Assembly (NCBI RefSeq): GCF_022844465.1
Contig: NZ_JALHLP010000003.1
Span: 186,001-250,000, forward strand
Direction of reading: 5' to 3'
DNA from: Bradyrhizobium sp.
GTDB lineage: Bacteria > Pseudomonadota > Alphaproteobacteria > Rhizobiales > Xanthobacteraceae
DNA length: 64,000 nt
A program made the translations under genes and the position numbers. Of the stretch, positions 33,005 through 42,813 are shown in pieces (position 1 is the stretch's first letter; each line of letters opens with the position of its first letter). The notes beneath the pieces were generated by a model. That model ran no database searches, was not told the origin of the DNA, and saw nothing but the letters and a program-made list of their open reading frames with translations.

Positions 33005-34714
33005 TCAAAGGCCCTTGATGAAACCGGCCTCGATCAACAGCCGGTTGAACCTGCGCGCCTCCGCGCCGCCCTTGCAGGCATAGAAGATTCCCTTGCAGCG
33101 AAGCATGATGTTCTTCTGCTCCTCGAAGGACGGGTCAAGCGGAATGCCGGCGGCTTCCTGGATCACCAGCGGCAGATAGGGCGCGTCGATCGTATCCATC
33201 ACCGCGGGGCTCTTTACCGGCTCGAAATTGACGGCGTCGATCGCGTAATAGGTGGTGAAGTAGCGCGGATCGTAGGTGTTGAACTTGCGGGCGACCCTGG
33301 CTTCATCGAGGCCCGGATCCAGCAGGCCTGAGGAGAATTCCGGCTGGTGATCACCGTAGCGAACGATCAGGAACGGCTGCGCCGGGAACTTCTTCTTCAG
33401 GCCGGCGACGAACGCCGCGTAGTCGTTGGCGCTCATGGTCTGGCGACGCAGATATTCGTCGACCACCGGCGCATTGCCCGGGCTGCGCCAGGACGGCAAC
33501 AATTCGGTGCGAAACCTGGTCTCCCAAGGGAAGTGATTGGCGGCGAGATAGACAAAGGTGAACAGTGGCGCGTTGGCCGGCTGCTCGCCGATCAACCGCA
33601 TCGCGTGATCGTAGAAGAAGCTGTCAGGCTCGATACCCTTCGCGCCGAGATCGCGGGCGTCGTAGAAGCGCTGGATGCCCGTGGTGGTCTGGAAGCCGCG
33701 CGCCCCCATGAAGGCGCCATAGGCCGGATAGAGCGAGATCGTGTTATAGCCGCAGCGGCGCAGCGCCAGCGGCAGCCCGCGTTCGACCCGCCCCGACGCG
33801 ATGCGGGTGACGAAATAGGCAAAGCGGCCGAACGAGCGCGACGACAGGCCCGCCAGCACGTTGTATTCGGCAAACCAGCTGGCGCCGCCGCTGCTTTCGG
33901 CCACGAACTTGCGCGCCCGGCCGTCAAAGGACTGGAAATGGCCGCCATAGCCGGGCGGCACCTTGACGCCGTCGGCCTGACGAATGTCGAAGCTGGACTC
34001 GTCATGGATCATGATGATGTGCGGACGACGACCGGGGACCTGGCAGGAATCCACCAGCGGCATCCTCAGCCGCTCCGCCAGCACAGCCTCCGATTCCATG
34101 AAGCCATAGTTGATGAAATCGGATACCGCGGTCACGCCGGAGCGGGCGAACTTCGACAGATAGCCGTCGGCGTAGTAGCCGCGCCAGGCTTCGTCCGGCC
34201 AAGCAAAGGCATAGCCGACCAGCGCCGCCAGACAGGCCAACTTGCCGGCCAGCGCCGGCAAACGGCGGATGCGAAACGGATCGAGCCACCAAAGCGCGTA
34301 CATCAGCGGAATGATGACGAACGCGGTGAGGACCACCGACCAGCGCAAATTCGGGAAAATCGTGAACAGAAACGCCGCGCTGTCGCGGTCGATCACCATC
34401 AGGTCGACGAAGTTCGCGGTCATCTGCACCACGTCGTGCTTGAGGCGCGACAGCAGCACCAGGACCACGACCAGCGTGAGCGACAGCGCCCCGGACAACG
34501 CCGGCCGCCGCAACAATGCGATAAAGAGAAAGTTCAGGATGCCCCATGCCAGCGCGAAGCCTGTGCGCGAGCCTAAATCGGTCTCGGTCTGCAGCATGAT
34601 CACCAGCGCCGCCAGATGTGGTGCGGCGACGGCCGAAAGCCGCCAGAAGCCGATGGCGGCCATCCCTGCGGCAAGCGTAACAGCGGGTGGGCCTGGATTT
34701 GGCGCGGGCGCCAT
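33005..34714 (-). CDS. LTA synthase-like membrane sulfatase-fold protein (paralogue B)
   Basis: 569 residues with the same plan as its downstream neighbour: about five membrane segments, then HIIMIHDESSFDIRQADG, SSGGASWFAEYNVLAGLSSR and IVRYGDHQPEFS. At the expected nucleophile position this copy has Ser (GGASW) where the other has Thr (GGPTW). The C-terminus QEAAGIPLDPSFEEQKNIML is nearly identical to paralogue A. Only 27 bases separate the genes, so they form an operon that arose by tandem duplication. Either may have kept a distinct donor or acceptor. Confidence 0.82.
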   Translation of the reverse strand: MAPAPNPGPPAVTLAAGMAAIGFWRLSAVAAPHLAALVIMLQTETDLGSRTGFALAWGILNFLFIALLRRPALSGALSLTLVVVLVLLSRLKHDVVQMTANFVDLMVIDRDSAAFLFTIFPNLRWSVVLTAFVIIPLMYALWWLDPFRIRRLPALAGKLACLAALVGYAFAWPDEAWRGYYADGYLSKFARSGVTAVSDFINYGFMESEAVLAERLRMPLVDSCQVPGRRPHIIMIHDESSFDIRQADGVKVPPGYGGHFQSFDGRARKFVAESSGGASWFAEYNVLAGLSSRSFGRFAYFVTRIASGRVERGLPLALRRCGYNTISLYPAYGAFMGARGFQTTTGIQRFYDARDLGAKGIEPDSFFYDHAMRLIGEQPANAPLFTFVYLAANHFPWETRFRTELLPSWRSPGNAPVVDEYLRRQTMSANDYAAFVAGLKKKFPAQPFLIVRYGDHQPEFSSGLLDPGLDEARVARKFNTYDPRYFTTYYAIDAVNFEPVKSPAVMDTIDAPYLPLVIQEAAGIPLDPSFEEQKNIMLRCKGIFYACKGGAEARRFNRLLIEAGFIKGL

Positions 34715-35105
34715 CTGGCAAACGCTACATCACCCGGCGCAATGCAAGTGCCTTAACTGGCGACGACCAGGAGGCGCACGATCCGGCCGGAACCCGCATC
34801 GCGTCACAAAAACGTAGTGGAAACGTCATGAACACGCAATGAATTTGCCCGTTCTGGGGCAACCGGACGCCGTCTTTCGGGGACGCGGGGCACGGACCCG
34901 GAATGACGGCGTCAGGACCGCCTCGGCCGCGCGCACAGCCGCCCGCGCTGTCCAGCCCACGCGCGAAAGGTCGCCGTCGATCTCATCCGGGCAAAGCCAT
35001 AAACGAGCGTCCGGCCGGCGATCTGACCTGCTTGAGGACTGCCGAATGGAGCCGGCCGGCCGCAAGAGTCGCGCTCAGAGTCGTTTGCCGGCGCGCCCAT
35101 CATGC
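34715..35105. other. Intergenic stretch, 390 bases, no gene seen
   Basis: No ORF here has a good start or codon pattern. Around 34853-34915 there is REP-like text ending ACCCGGAATGACGG, resembling the ends of the element at 16051-16136. This would contain the promoter for the paralogous membrane proteins, but I could not place it. Confidence 0.5.
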
Positions 35106-35960
35106 TCATCCCTGCGGCGGTGTCAGGCCGAGACGCTTGGCGACAATCTTGTCGATGGCGCGCTTGGGCAATAGCGCCGTCACCATCTGCCTGACCGGAT
35201 CAGGCGCAATCGTGTAGCGCACCTTCGGATTCGGCAGCGTCAGCGCCTCGAAAACCTTCTCGGCGATCTTCTCCGCCGGCAATCCGATCGAACCCAGATG
35301 CATCATGAAGGCGCGGATCTTCTGCAGCGCCGGGAAGTACGGCGAGTTGCTGTAGCTGGAGATATCGACTTCCTCGGCCTTGCTCCAGATCGGGGTCTTC
35401 ACCGCGCCCGGTGCCACGACGATGACGTCGATGCCGAACAGCATCAATTCGCGGCGCAGGCTCTCCGACAGCCCTTCAAGGGCGTGCTTGGAGGCGGAAT
35501 AGGCCGACGTCAGCGGATTGCCGTTCTTGCCGGCGACCGAGGAGATCATCACGATCCGCCCTTTCGGCCCCTTGAGCTCTGGATCGGCGCCAAGCAGCGG
35601 GCCGAAGGCCTGGGTCGCGATCACGGGCCCGATGACGTTGACATCCATCTGGCGGCGGAATTCGGCGGCGGCCAATCCGAGCACGGGGCCCGCGACCGCA
35701 ATTCCGGCATTGTTGACAAGACCGGCCAGCGTTTCGCCACCCAGCGCGTCGCGCACCTGGCGCGCCGCCGCCAGCACCGCGGCCTCGTCGGTGACGTCAA
35801 ACAGCAGCGGCGTGAAATTGACGCCGAACTCGCGCTTCAGGCGGTCGGCGTCGGCCTGTTTGCGCACGCTGCCGAACACGCGAAAGCCGCGATCCAGCAG
35901 GAGCTTTGCGCTGGCCCAGCCGATGCCGGTGGACGCGCCGGTGATGACCATGGATCTCAT
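35106..35960 (-). CDS. SDR family oxidoreductase
   Basis: 284 residues. Cofactor motif TGASTGIG followed by Arg in GSVRKQADADRL suggests NADPH preference. NNAG, the catalytic Ser in MISSVAGKNG and YSASK complete the classical set. The C-terminal third (FPALQKIRAFMMHLGSIGLPAEKIAEKVFEALTLPNPKVRY) matches the group that includes retinol/hydroxysteroid-type reductases. Substrate unknown. It stands alone on the minus strand. Confidence 0.9.
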   Translation of the reverse strand: MRSMVITGASTGIGWASAKLLLDRGFRVFGSVRKQADADRLKREFGVNFTPLLFDVTDEAAVLAAARQVRDALGGETLAGLVNNAGIAVAGPVLGLAAAEFRRQMDVNVIGPVIATQAFGPLLGADPELKGPKGRIVMISSVAGKNGNPLTSAYSASKHALEGLSESLRRELMLFGIDVIVVAPGAVKTPIWSKAEEVDISSYSNSPYFPALQKIRAFMMHLGSIGLPAEKIAEKVFEALTLPNPKVRYTIAPDPVRQMVTALLPKRAIDKIVAKRLGLTPPQG

Positions 35961-36413
35961 GCTGCTACAGGCTCTTCCCCGGGGGGTTAAGTTAACTTCG
36001 TCGTGAAGGATCTCTTAAGCGGTCGCCGACCAGTTCTGCGCCGCGGGCGCGGGGCCAGGCTTGCCGGCTTCCTGCCAGATCATTTCCCATTGGACCGTCC
36101 GAGGGAACGGTCTGATGAGGATAGCAGGCGGACCGCGATACCGAAAGCAGCGGATATTGACCCGTCCCGCTGGATTTTCCGGTGAATCCAGCGCCGGCTG
36201 GCGTGCTTGAATTGGTAAAGCAATTCGAAATGTGATGTTGACAATCCGCACTGTGCTTCGGCGCATGGCTGCAGTGCGATGGCCGCCGCCGATGAGCTGC
36301 CTGCTAAACGCGGTCGGTCGCCACCTCCGCCCGGCTCCACCCTTAACGCGGGTGTAAGGCTCGGTTTGGCATGGTGGAGCCAGACCCATTCCACAACCAA
36401 CAGGCTGCCCACG
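35961..36413. other. Intergenic stretch, 453 bases, with hairpin and -35-like box
   Basis: No credible gene. A hairpin GCTGGATT/AATCCAGC lies at 36169-36192, and TTGACA at 36238-36243 resembles a -35 box, though no matching -10 is obvious. It holds the divergent control regions of the SDR (minus) and the DUF2336 gene (plus). Confidence 0.45.
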
Positions 36414-37517
36414 ATGGTGCAACAGCCGGCGCATTCAATCATCGCCGAACTCGAAGACGCCGTCAGAGGTGGATCATCTGTCAGGCGGGTGGAAACCCTG
36501 CGACAGGTCACCGACCTCTTTCTGAACGACGGCGATCGTCTCAGCGACGACCAGGTCAAGGTCTTCGACGACGTGCTCTGCCTCCTGATCGCCCGTGTCG
36601 AAACGCGGGCGAAGGCCGAACTTTCGAAGCGGCTGGCGCCGCTCGACTACGCGCCGTTCGAGGTCATCCAGCACCTGGCCTGGGACGATGAAATCGAGGT
36701 CGCCGGCAACGTGCTGACCCATTCCAGCCGGCTCGGCACCGACGTGCTGGTCAAGATCGCCAGCAGCAAGGGACAGGACCATCTGCTCGCGATCTCCGGG
36801 CGGGCCAACCTGCCCGAAGCCGTTACCGACGTCATCGTCGATCGCGGCGAAGGACGGGTGATCCGAAAACTCGCCAACAACGCCGGCGCGAGATTCTCCG
36901 ACGAAAGCTTTTTCAACATTCTCGCCCGCGCCGGCACCGATGACGAACTGGTCGAAATCCTCGGCCTGCGTGCCGATTTTCCCGTCAAGTTTCTCGGCGA
37001 CCTGTTGCGCCGTGCCAAGGAGACGGTTCGGGCCCGGCTGCTGGCCATTGCGCCACCCGCGATTCAGGAAGAGATCAGGCAGGTCCTGAACGAAATTGCC
37101 CGCGAGGCGACGCCGTCGGGGCGGAGTTTTGGCGTTGCCGAAGAGCTCGTGAAACTGATGAAGGGGCTGAACGAGCTCGACGACGCGGCGGTGTACAAGT
37201 TCGCCGAATCGAGGAAGTTCGACGAGGTCACCGTCGCGCTTGCGGTTCTCAACGACATGCCGGTGGAAATGACGGCGCGGCTGATGGAAGGGCACCGTTC
37301 CGACCTGATCCTGATTCCGTGCCGGTCGGGCCGGCTGAACTGGCCGACGGTCGAATCGATCTTGCGCAACCGGCCGAGGGTCCCCGCCATCGACGAGAAA
37401 ACGATGGAGATCGCCGAGCGGGATTACCGCAGGCTGTCGATGGAAACAGCGCAGCGCACCGTCCGTTTCTGGCAATTGCACAACCGGATCGAGAAGAAGC
37501 CGGTTGGGTCGGCCTGA
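36414..37517 (+). CDS. DUF2336 domain-containing protein
   Basis: 367 residues from the ATG at 36414 (MVQQPAHSIIAELEDAV). An in-frame ATG 45 codons earlier gives an unlikely Pro/Arg-rich N-terminus. The protein is all-helical, with repeated short helices like VLTHSSRLGTDVLVKIASS and AVTDVIVDRGEGRVIRKLANN that mark DUF2336, an alphaproteobacterial HEAT-like family. There is no signal peptide or membrane segment, so it is cytosolic. Function is unknown; some relatives are tied to general stress or motility control. It stands alone, convergent with ilvC. Confidence 0.85.
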   Translation: MVQQPAHSIIAELEDAVRGGSSVRRVETLRQVTDLFLNDGDRLSDDQVKVFDDVLCLLIARVETRAKAELSKRLAPLDYAPFEVIQHLAWDDEIEVAGNVLTHSSRLGTDVLVKIASSKGQDHLLAISGRANLPEAVTDVIVDRGEGRVIRKLANNAGARFSDESFFNILARAGTDDELVEILGLRADFPVKFLGDLLRRAKETVRARLLAIAPPAIQEEIRQVLNEIAREATPSGRSFGVAEELVKLMKGLNELDDAAVYKFAESRKFDEVTVALAVLNDMPVEMTARLMEGHRSDLILIPCRSGRLNWPTVESILRNRPRVPAIDEKTMEIAERDYRRLSMETAQRTVRFWQLHNRIEKKPVGSA

Positions 37518-37544
37518 CGGTCCACGGCCGAATTGTAGGGAAGC

Positions 37545-37570
37545 GGCGAAACCGCGTTTGCGGTTTCGCC
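37545..37570. terminator. Shared hairpin between convergent DUF2336 and ilvC genes
   Basis: GGCGAAACCGC (37545-37555) and GCGGTTTCGCC (37560-37570) form a perfect 11-bp stem with a GTTT loop. Neither side has a long T run, so it may act as an RNA-stabilising 3' hairpin or a weak bidirectional terminator. Confidence 0.6.
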
Positions 37571-37609
37571 CGAGAACCCGGTCCCTGATTGCGCTTGGGC
37601 GTCGGCAGT

Positions 37610-38668
<1,059 letters not shown>

Positions 38669-38720
38669 TCAGGCGTTTGGGAAGAAAAGGACCGCCGGTC
38701 GCCCTGAATTTCCGGCGTTG

Positions 38721-38765
38721 TCTAGAGCATTTTCCCGCTGAGGGGAAACCCGTTTATGCATGGCG
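38721..38765. repeat. Fragment of the TCTAGAGCATTTTC dispersed repeat
   Basis: TCTAGAGCATTTTCCCGCTG continues as AGGGGAAACCCG, with TTTCCC (38731-38736) pairing with GGGAAA (38743-38748). From memory this phrase starts a palindromic repeat common in Rhizobiales. It lies between the lysE-like gene and ilvC and may be a decayed copy. Confidence 0.4.
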
Positions 38766-38775
38766 CACTGCGGCA

Positions 38776-39378
38776 TCATGCGTCCATGAAGACCGGATAG
38801 AGCGAGGCCAGCAAGAGCAGCGCCATGACCATGTTGAAAGTCCGCACCGCCCGCCGCGAGCTCAGGATCGGGCGCAGCGAACTGCCGAACAGCGCCCAGG
38901 CGGTGCAGGACAGCGCCCCCAGAATCAGGCTCAAGGCGACCTGGATCGCGATATTCCAGGGATAGGCGGCGATCGCGGCATAGGCGGTGATGGTGCCGAT
39001 CACCATGACCCAGCCCTTGGCGTTGACCCATTGGAACATGGCCGCGCCCCAGAACGTCATCGGCCCCCGGCGGTTGTCCTCGTCAGGTTCGACCGGCTCC
39101 GACATCGCGATCGCCCAGGCCAGATAGATCAGGTAGATCGCGCCGGCGTATTTCAGGATCGTCTGCAGCACCGGATAGGCAATGAAGATGGTGCCGAGCC
39201 CCAGCCCGACCGCGCCCACCATGAAGGCAAAGCCGACGGTGATGCCCATCATGTGCGGGATGGTCGGGCGGAAACCGTAGGTCAGCCCGGACGACAGCAG
39301 CATGATGTTGTTCGGCCCCGGGGTGAAGAACATCACGGTGGCGAACATGATGAAGGCGATCAGCAACGATTGCGACAT
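38776..39378 (-). CDS. LysE family amino acid exporter
   Basis: 200 residues, six membrane segments, no signal peptide. The N-terminus FIMFATVMFFTPGPNNIMLLSSGL contains the LysE/RhtB family signature TPGPNNIML. It is an inner-membrane exporter of amino acids or homoserine-like compounds. The gene begins 7 bases after the EamA transporter gene and lies just before ilvC, so export of a branched-chain amino acid or precursor is possible but unproven. Confidence 0.92.
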   Translation of the reverse strand: MSQSLLIAFIMFATVMFFTPGPNNIMLLSSGLTYGFRPTIPHMMGITVGFAFMVGAVGLGLGTIFIAYPVLQTILKYAGAIYLIYLAWAIAMSEPVEPDEDNRRGPMTFWGAAMFQWVNAKGWVMVIGTITAYAAIAAYPWNIAIQVALSLILGALSCTAWALFGSSLRPILSSRRAVRTFNMVMALLLLASLYPVFMDA

Positions 39379-39385
39379 GGCGGCC

Positions 39386-40276
39386 CTACGCGATCTTCGG
39401 CAGAACTGGCTGCTCCGGGACCTGCGGCCGCCTCGACAGCAACATGATGGCTATTCCGCCGACCACGGTGATCATTCCGGCCAACCGCAGCGGCCCAAAG
39501 GTTTCGCCGAACACCACGCTGGAGGCGGCCGATCCGACGAATGGCACCAACAGCGCGAAAGGCACCACCTGCGCGGCAGGGTAATCCCGCAGCAGCCGGC
39601 CCCACAACCAGTAGGCGATGCTGGTGGAGATGCCGCCAAGGCCGATCATGCACCACAGGCCGGTCAGCGACATGCCCGTCAGCGCCTGCCAGGTCGGTTG
39701 CGGACCATTGCTGACCAGCGTCAGCAGAAACAGCGGAACGGCGGAAACCAGACATAGCCAGGCGAACAGGTCGAACATCGGCACATCGTTCGCGCGCCGG
39801 AGCAACAGGTTGCCCACCGCGAAACTGAGCGGCGAAATCATCAGGATGGCGAAGGCGCCAACGCTGAAATCGTAACCGACGGTGCCGCCAATCATCGCCA
39901 ACCCCGCGACGGCGACGCCGATGCCGACGGTCTGCCCCGAACTCGGGCGCTCGCGGAACAGCAGCGCTGCGAGGCCGATCGTAAACAGCGCCTGGCTCTG
40001 CACGATGACGCTGGAGAGGCCAACGGGAACGCCATGCGCGATGGCGAAGGCCTGGGCAAGAAACTGGCCGAGGAACAGCGTAAAGCTGATCGAGACCAGA
40101 ACCGTCCAGGAAACCTTCGGCCGCGGTACCAGGAGACACGGCAACGCCGCGATAGCGAAGCGCAGCGTGGTCATCAGTTCCGGCGAGAATTCGTCAAGCG
40201 CAATCCGGCTCGCGACAAACGCAAGCCCCCAGATCACCGCCACCAGGACGGCGATACAGACATCGGCCGGTTTCAT
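39386..40276 (-). CDS. EamA/DMT family transporter
   Basis: 296 residues from the ATG at 40276. Ten membrane segments are arranged as two EamA repeats, the first starting IAVLVAVIWGLAFVASRIALDEFSPELMT-like and the second FAWLCLVSAVPLFLLTLVS. It is a member of the drug/metabolite transporter superfamily, often amino acid or metabolite exporters (YdcZ/RhaT relatives). It starts 4 bases after the methyltransferase gene and is followed 7 bases later by a LysE exporter. Confidence 0.9.
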   Translation of the reverse strand: MKPADVCIAVLVAVIWGLAFVASRIALDEFSPELMTTLRFAIAALPCLLVPRPKVSWTVLVSISFTLFLGQFLAQAFAIAHGVPVGLSSVIVQSQALFTIGLAALLFRERPSSGQTVGIGVAVAGLAMIGGTVGYDFSVGAFAILMISPLSFAVGNLLLRRANDVPMFDLFAWLCLVSAVPLFLLTLVSNGPQPTWQALTGMSLTGLWCMIGLGGISTSIAYWLWGRLLRDYPAAQVVPFALLVPFVGSAASSVVFGETFGPLRLAGMITVVGGIAIMLLSRRPQVPEQPVLPKIA

Positions 40277-40280
40277 TTCG

Positions 40281-40976
40281 CTAGCTCTGTCGGTCCGGCT
40301 TTGGTTTGCGCAGAATGTACGTGCCGTGCAGCGGCGCGTGGTAGTCGACCGATTCCAGCGTGAAGCCGACATCGGTTAGCATGCGCTCGATGACCCAGCC
40401 GAAGGTCGAGTATTCGTCGCGCATATGTGTGATCACGCTGTCGCGCTCGAAATCGTGGTTCTTGATCGAGAAGTCAGCCCATTGCTCGATATCGCGTTCG
40501 ACGCCGTCGGGCATGCTGACGAAGACGATGTCGCGCAGATAGAATCTGGCGCCGGGCTTCAACGCCGCGTGGATACGGGCCAGCGCCACCGCCTTCCAGA
40601 AATCCGGCAGATGGTGCAGCGTGAACTCGCTGACGATCAGGTCATAGGAATTCGGCTGGTAGGCGAAGCTCAGCAGGCCGGCAGGCTGGGTACGGACCGC
40701 TACCCTGCGATCGCGGGCCTGGATCTTGGCGAGCGCCAGCATCGCCGGCGAAATATCGATCGCATCGACGTCGGCGCCCATCAGCGCCGCCTCGCAGGCC
40801 AGCACGCCGTTGCCGCAGCCGATATCGGCCACCCGCCAGCCGGGCCGCACACCGAGCAAGCTCAGCGCCGCGCGGGCGCGGCTGTCGCTGTCATCATGCC
40901 GGTCATAGATCGACGCGACCGCGGAATCGAGCCCGAGCTGCCACCTTTGATTGTAGTACCAGTCACGCGCCAGCAT
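40281..40976 (-). CDS. Class I SAM-dependent methyltransferase
   Basis: 231 residues. Motif I reads VADIGCGNGVLACEAALMG, with the acidic end of strand 2 in VDAIDISPAML. Motif IV is YDLIVSEFTLHHLPDFWKA and the post-motif is LKPGARFYLRDIVF. This is the UbiE/Coq5-like small-molecule methyltransferase fold. Substrate unknown. It starts three bases after the ilvN stop, so it is probably co-transcribed with the ilv genes. Confidence 0.87.
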   Translation of the reverse strand: MLARDWYYNQRWQLGLDSAVASIYDRHDDSDSRARAALSLLGVRPGWRVADIGCGNGVLACEAALMGADVDAIDISPAMLALAKIQARDRRVAVRTQPAGLLSFAYQPNSYDLIVSEFTLHHLPDFWKAVALARIHAALKPGARFYLRDIVFVSMPDGVERDIEQWADFSIKNHDFERDSVITHMRDEYSTFGWVIERMLTDVGFTLESVDYHAPLHGTYILRKPKPDRQS

Positions 40977-40979
40977 GCT

Positions 40980-41522
40980 TCACATCCCTTCGGGCCCACG
41001 CCCGATCGCGGCGACTCCGGTGCGGGACACCTCGACAAGGCCGAGGGGACGCATCAGGTCGATGAATTGGCTGATTTTGACGGAGTTGCCTGTGATCTCG
41101 AACACAAAGCTCTCGGTGGTGGCATCGATCACACGGGCGCGAAACGCGTCCGCCAGCCGCAGCGCCTCGACCCGGCTGTCACCGCGGCCTCGCACCTTCA
41201 CCATCGCCAGCTCGCGCTCGATGGAACGGCCGGTGGTCGTCATGTCGACGACGCGATAGATCGGCACCATGCGGTCGAGCTGGTGCTTGATCTGCTCGAT
41301 CACCATCGGTGTGCCCGTTGTGACGATGGTAATGCGGGAAAGGTGTTTCTGGCTCTCGGTCTCCGAGACGGTCAGGCTCTCGATGTTGTAGCCGCGACCG
41401 GAGAACAGCCCGATCACGCGCGCAAGCACGCCAGGCTCGTTCTGCACCAGCACCGACAATGTGTGCGACTCGGTCGGATCGTGGCGCTCTTCCAGGAAGT
41501 AGGCGGATGCGGGCTGGTTCAT
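40980..41522 (-). CDS. ilvN: Acetolactate synthase small (regulatory) subunit
   Basis: 180 residues. The ACT domain begins HTLSVLVQNEPGVLARVIGLFSGRGYNIESL, which binds valine for feedback control. The C-terminal half (RELAMVKVRG..., EITGNSVKISQFIDLMRPLG) is the catalytic-subunit activating domain. Paired with the large subunit gene at 42814-44589. In many bacteria the two are adjacent; here a threonine dehydratase-like gene and two repeats separate them. Could equally be called ilvH. Confidence 0.96.
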   Translation of the reverse strand: MNQPASAYFLEERHDPTESHTLSVLVQNEPGVLARVIGLFSGRGYNIESLTVSETESQKHLSRITIVTTGTPMVIEQIKHQLDRMVPIYRVVDMTTTGRSIERELAMVKVRGRGDSRVEALRLADAFRARVIDATTESFVFEITGNSVKISQFIDLMRPLGLVEVSRTGVAAIGRGPEGM

Positions 41523-41545
41523 TGTCGCTCCTTGTCACTCTCGGT

Positions 41546-41646
41546 CGTCATGCCCGCGCAGGCGGGCATCGAGTAATCGCCAGCCGTCTCAGATCGGTCG
41601 AGAGGTCGCGGCGTACTGGATCGTCCGGTCAAGTCGGACAATGACG
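41546..41646. repeat. Palindromic intergenic repeat, CCAGTATTCCAGAGA family (copy 2, diverged)
   Basis: CGTCATGCCCGCGCAGGCGG starts the left stem, CGCGGCGTACTGGATCGTCC lies near the middle-right, and the right stem CGGTCAAGTCGGACAATGAC closes it. The CCAGTATTCCAG part has diverged to GAGTAATCGCCAG. It lies between ilvN and the threonine dehydratase-like gene. Confidence 0.7.
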
Positions 41647-41676
41647 TCAATGGTTGTGGCGCACCGATAGCCGACC

Positions 41677-42660
41677 TCATACCGTCACCTTGTCGGCGAC
41701 GGCACCTTTCGGCGTCACCCATTTGCGGAACAGGTCAAAATCGATATTGCCGCCGCTCAGGACCAGGCCGACCTGCCTGCCGGCGAGCCTGGTCTTTTCC
41801 TGCAGCGCCGCGGCGAGCGGCGCTGCGCCGGCGCCCTCCGCGAGATTGTGCGTGTCGGTCCAGTAGGCGCGGATCGCCGCGGCGACCTCGTCGTCCGTGA
41901 CCTGGACGATGCGCGAGGCGCCCTTGCGAATGATGTCGAGCGCTTCGGGAACGGGAACGCGCGTGGCCATGCCGTCGGCCAGCGTGTCGCTGGTTTCGGT
42001 GGTCACGATCTTTCCCGCTGCAAACGACAGCGCGTAGGACGGCGCTTCGGTCGACTGCACGCCGACGATCTCGGTTTTGCGTCCGAGCAGGTCCCGCGCC
42101 ATGATGCAGCCGCAGATGCCGGAGCCCTGTCCGATCGGCACATAGAGCACATCGAGATCAGGCGCTGTTCGAAACAGCTCCAGCGCGTAGGTCGCGACGC
42201 CGAGAACGAGGTCGGGATGAAACGACGGCACCATGTGGAGGCCAGTGAACTGGGCGCGGCGCTCAGCCTCCTCGCGGGCATCCTGGAAATCCTCGCCATG
42301 CTCGACCAGTTCCGCGCCGAACGCCCGCATGGCGCGATTCTTCTCCACCGAATTGCCTTTTGGCACGTAGATGACAGCCGCAACGCCGTGTCGGCGGGCG
42401 GCGAAAGCGAGGCTTTGGCCGTGATTGCCGCGGGTGGCGGAAATGATTCCGGGCAGGTTCGGCCGTTCCCGCTTCAGGCGATCCAGATAGACCAGCCCGC
42501 CGCGGACCTTGAAAGCGCCGATCGGCGTGTGGTTCTCATGCTTGACCACGACGTCGGCGCCGAGCCGCTGGCCAAGCAGCGGCCAGGCATGCGCCGGTGT
42601 CGGCGGCACCGCCTGCCCGACAATCCCGTGAGCGCGTTCGAGTTCGCTGAGGTCAAACAT
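41677..42660 (-). CDS. Threonine/serine dehydratase-like PLP enzyme
   Basis: 327 residues. The PLP lysine lies in HTPIGAFKVRGGLVYLDRL, with the phosphate-binding glycine region in SATRGNHGQSLAFAARRHG and GQGSGICGCIMARDLLG, and the C-terminal LVLSGGNIDFDLF with the cofactor-contacting Ser. This is the fold of catabolic threonine deaminase; there is no C-terminal ACT domain, so isoleucine feedback is not expected. Product would be 2-oxobutyrate, a substrate of acetolactate synthase. The gene lies between the two acetolactate synthase subunit genes, supporting a role in isoleucine supply. Confidence 0.88.
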   Translation of the reverse strand: MFDLSELERAHGIVGQAVPPTPAHAWPLLGQRLGADVVVKHENHTPIGAFKVRGGLVYLDRLKRERPNLPGIISATRGNHGQSLAFAARRHGVAAVIYVPKGNSVEKNRAMRAFGAELVEHGEDFQDAREEAERRAQFTGLHMVPSFHPDLVLGVATYALELFRTAPDLDVLYVPIGQGSGICGCIMARDLLGRKTEIVGVQSTEAPSYALSFAAGKIVTTETSDTLADGMATRVPVPEALDIIRKGASRIVQVTDDEVAAAIRAYWTDTHNLAEGAGAAPLAAALQEKTRLAGRQVGLVLSGGNIDFDLFRKWVTPKGAVADKVTV

Positions 42661-42690
42661 TCTGGCTTCCAGTCAATCTTCCTTCGATCT

Positions 42691-42790
42691 TGTCATCCCC
42701 GCGAAGGCGGGGATCCAGTATTCCAGAGACGCTCAAGCAAAATCGAGAAGCCGCGGCGTACTGGCTCGCCCGGTCAAGCCGGGCGATGAT
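42691..42790. repeat. Palindromic intergenic repeat, CCAGTATTCCAGAGA family (copy 3)
   Basis: GTCATCCCCGCGAAGGCGGG is followed by ATCCAGTATTCCAGAGACG, then GCCGCGGCGTACTGGCTCG and the closing stem CCCGGTCAAGCCGGGCGATG. It lies between the threonine dehydratase-like gene and the acetolactate synthase large-subunit gene. Confidence 0.85.
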
Positions 42791-42813
42791 AGCGGAACTT
42801 GTGTCTGGCGACC

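Noticed and set aside
30416..33331. 971-codon open frame on the plus strand across the osmoprotectant fusion gene and the membrane protein
   Set aside because: It is out of frame with the fusion gene and antisense to the LTA-synthase-like gene; composition is Arg/Gly/His-rich with no domain, typical of GC-rich shadow frames.
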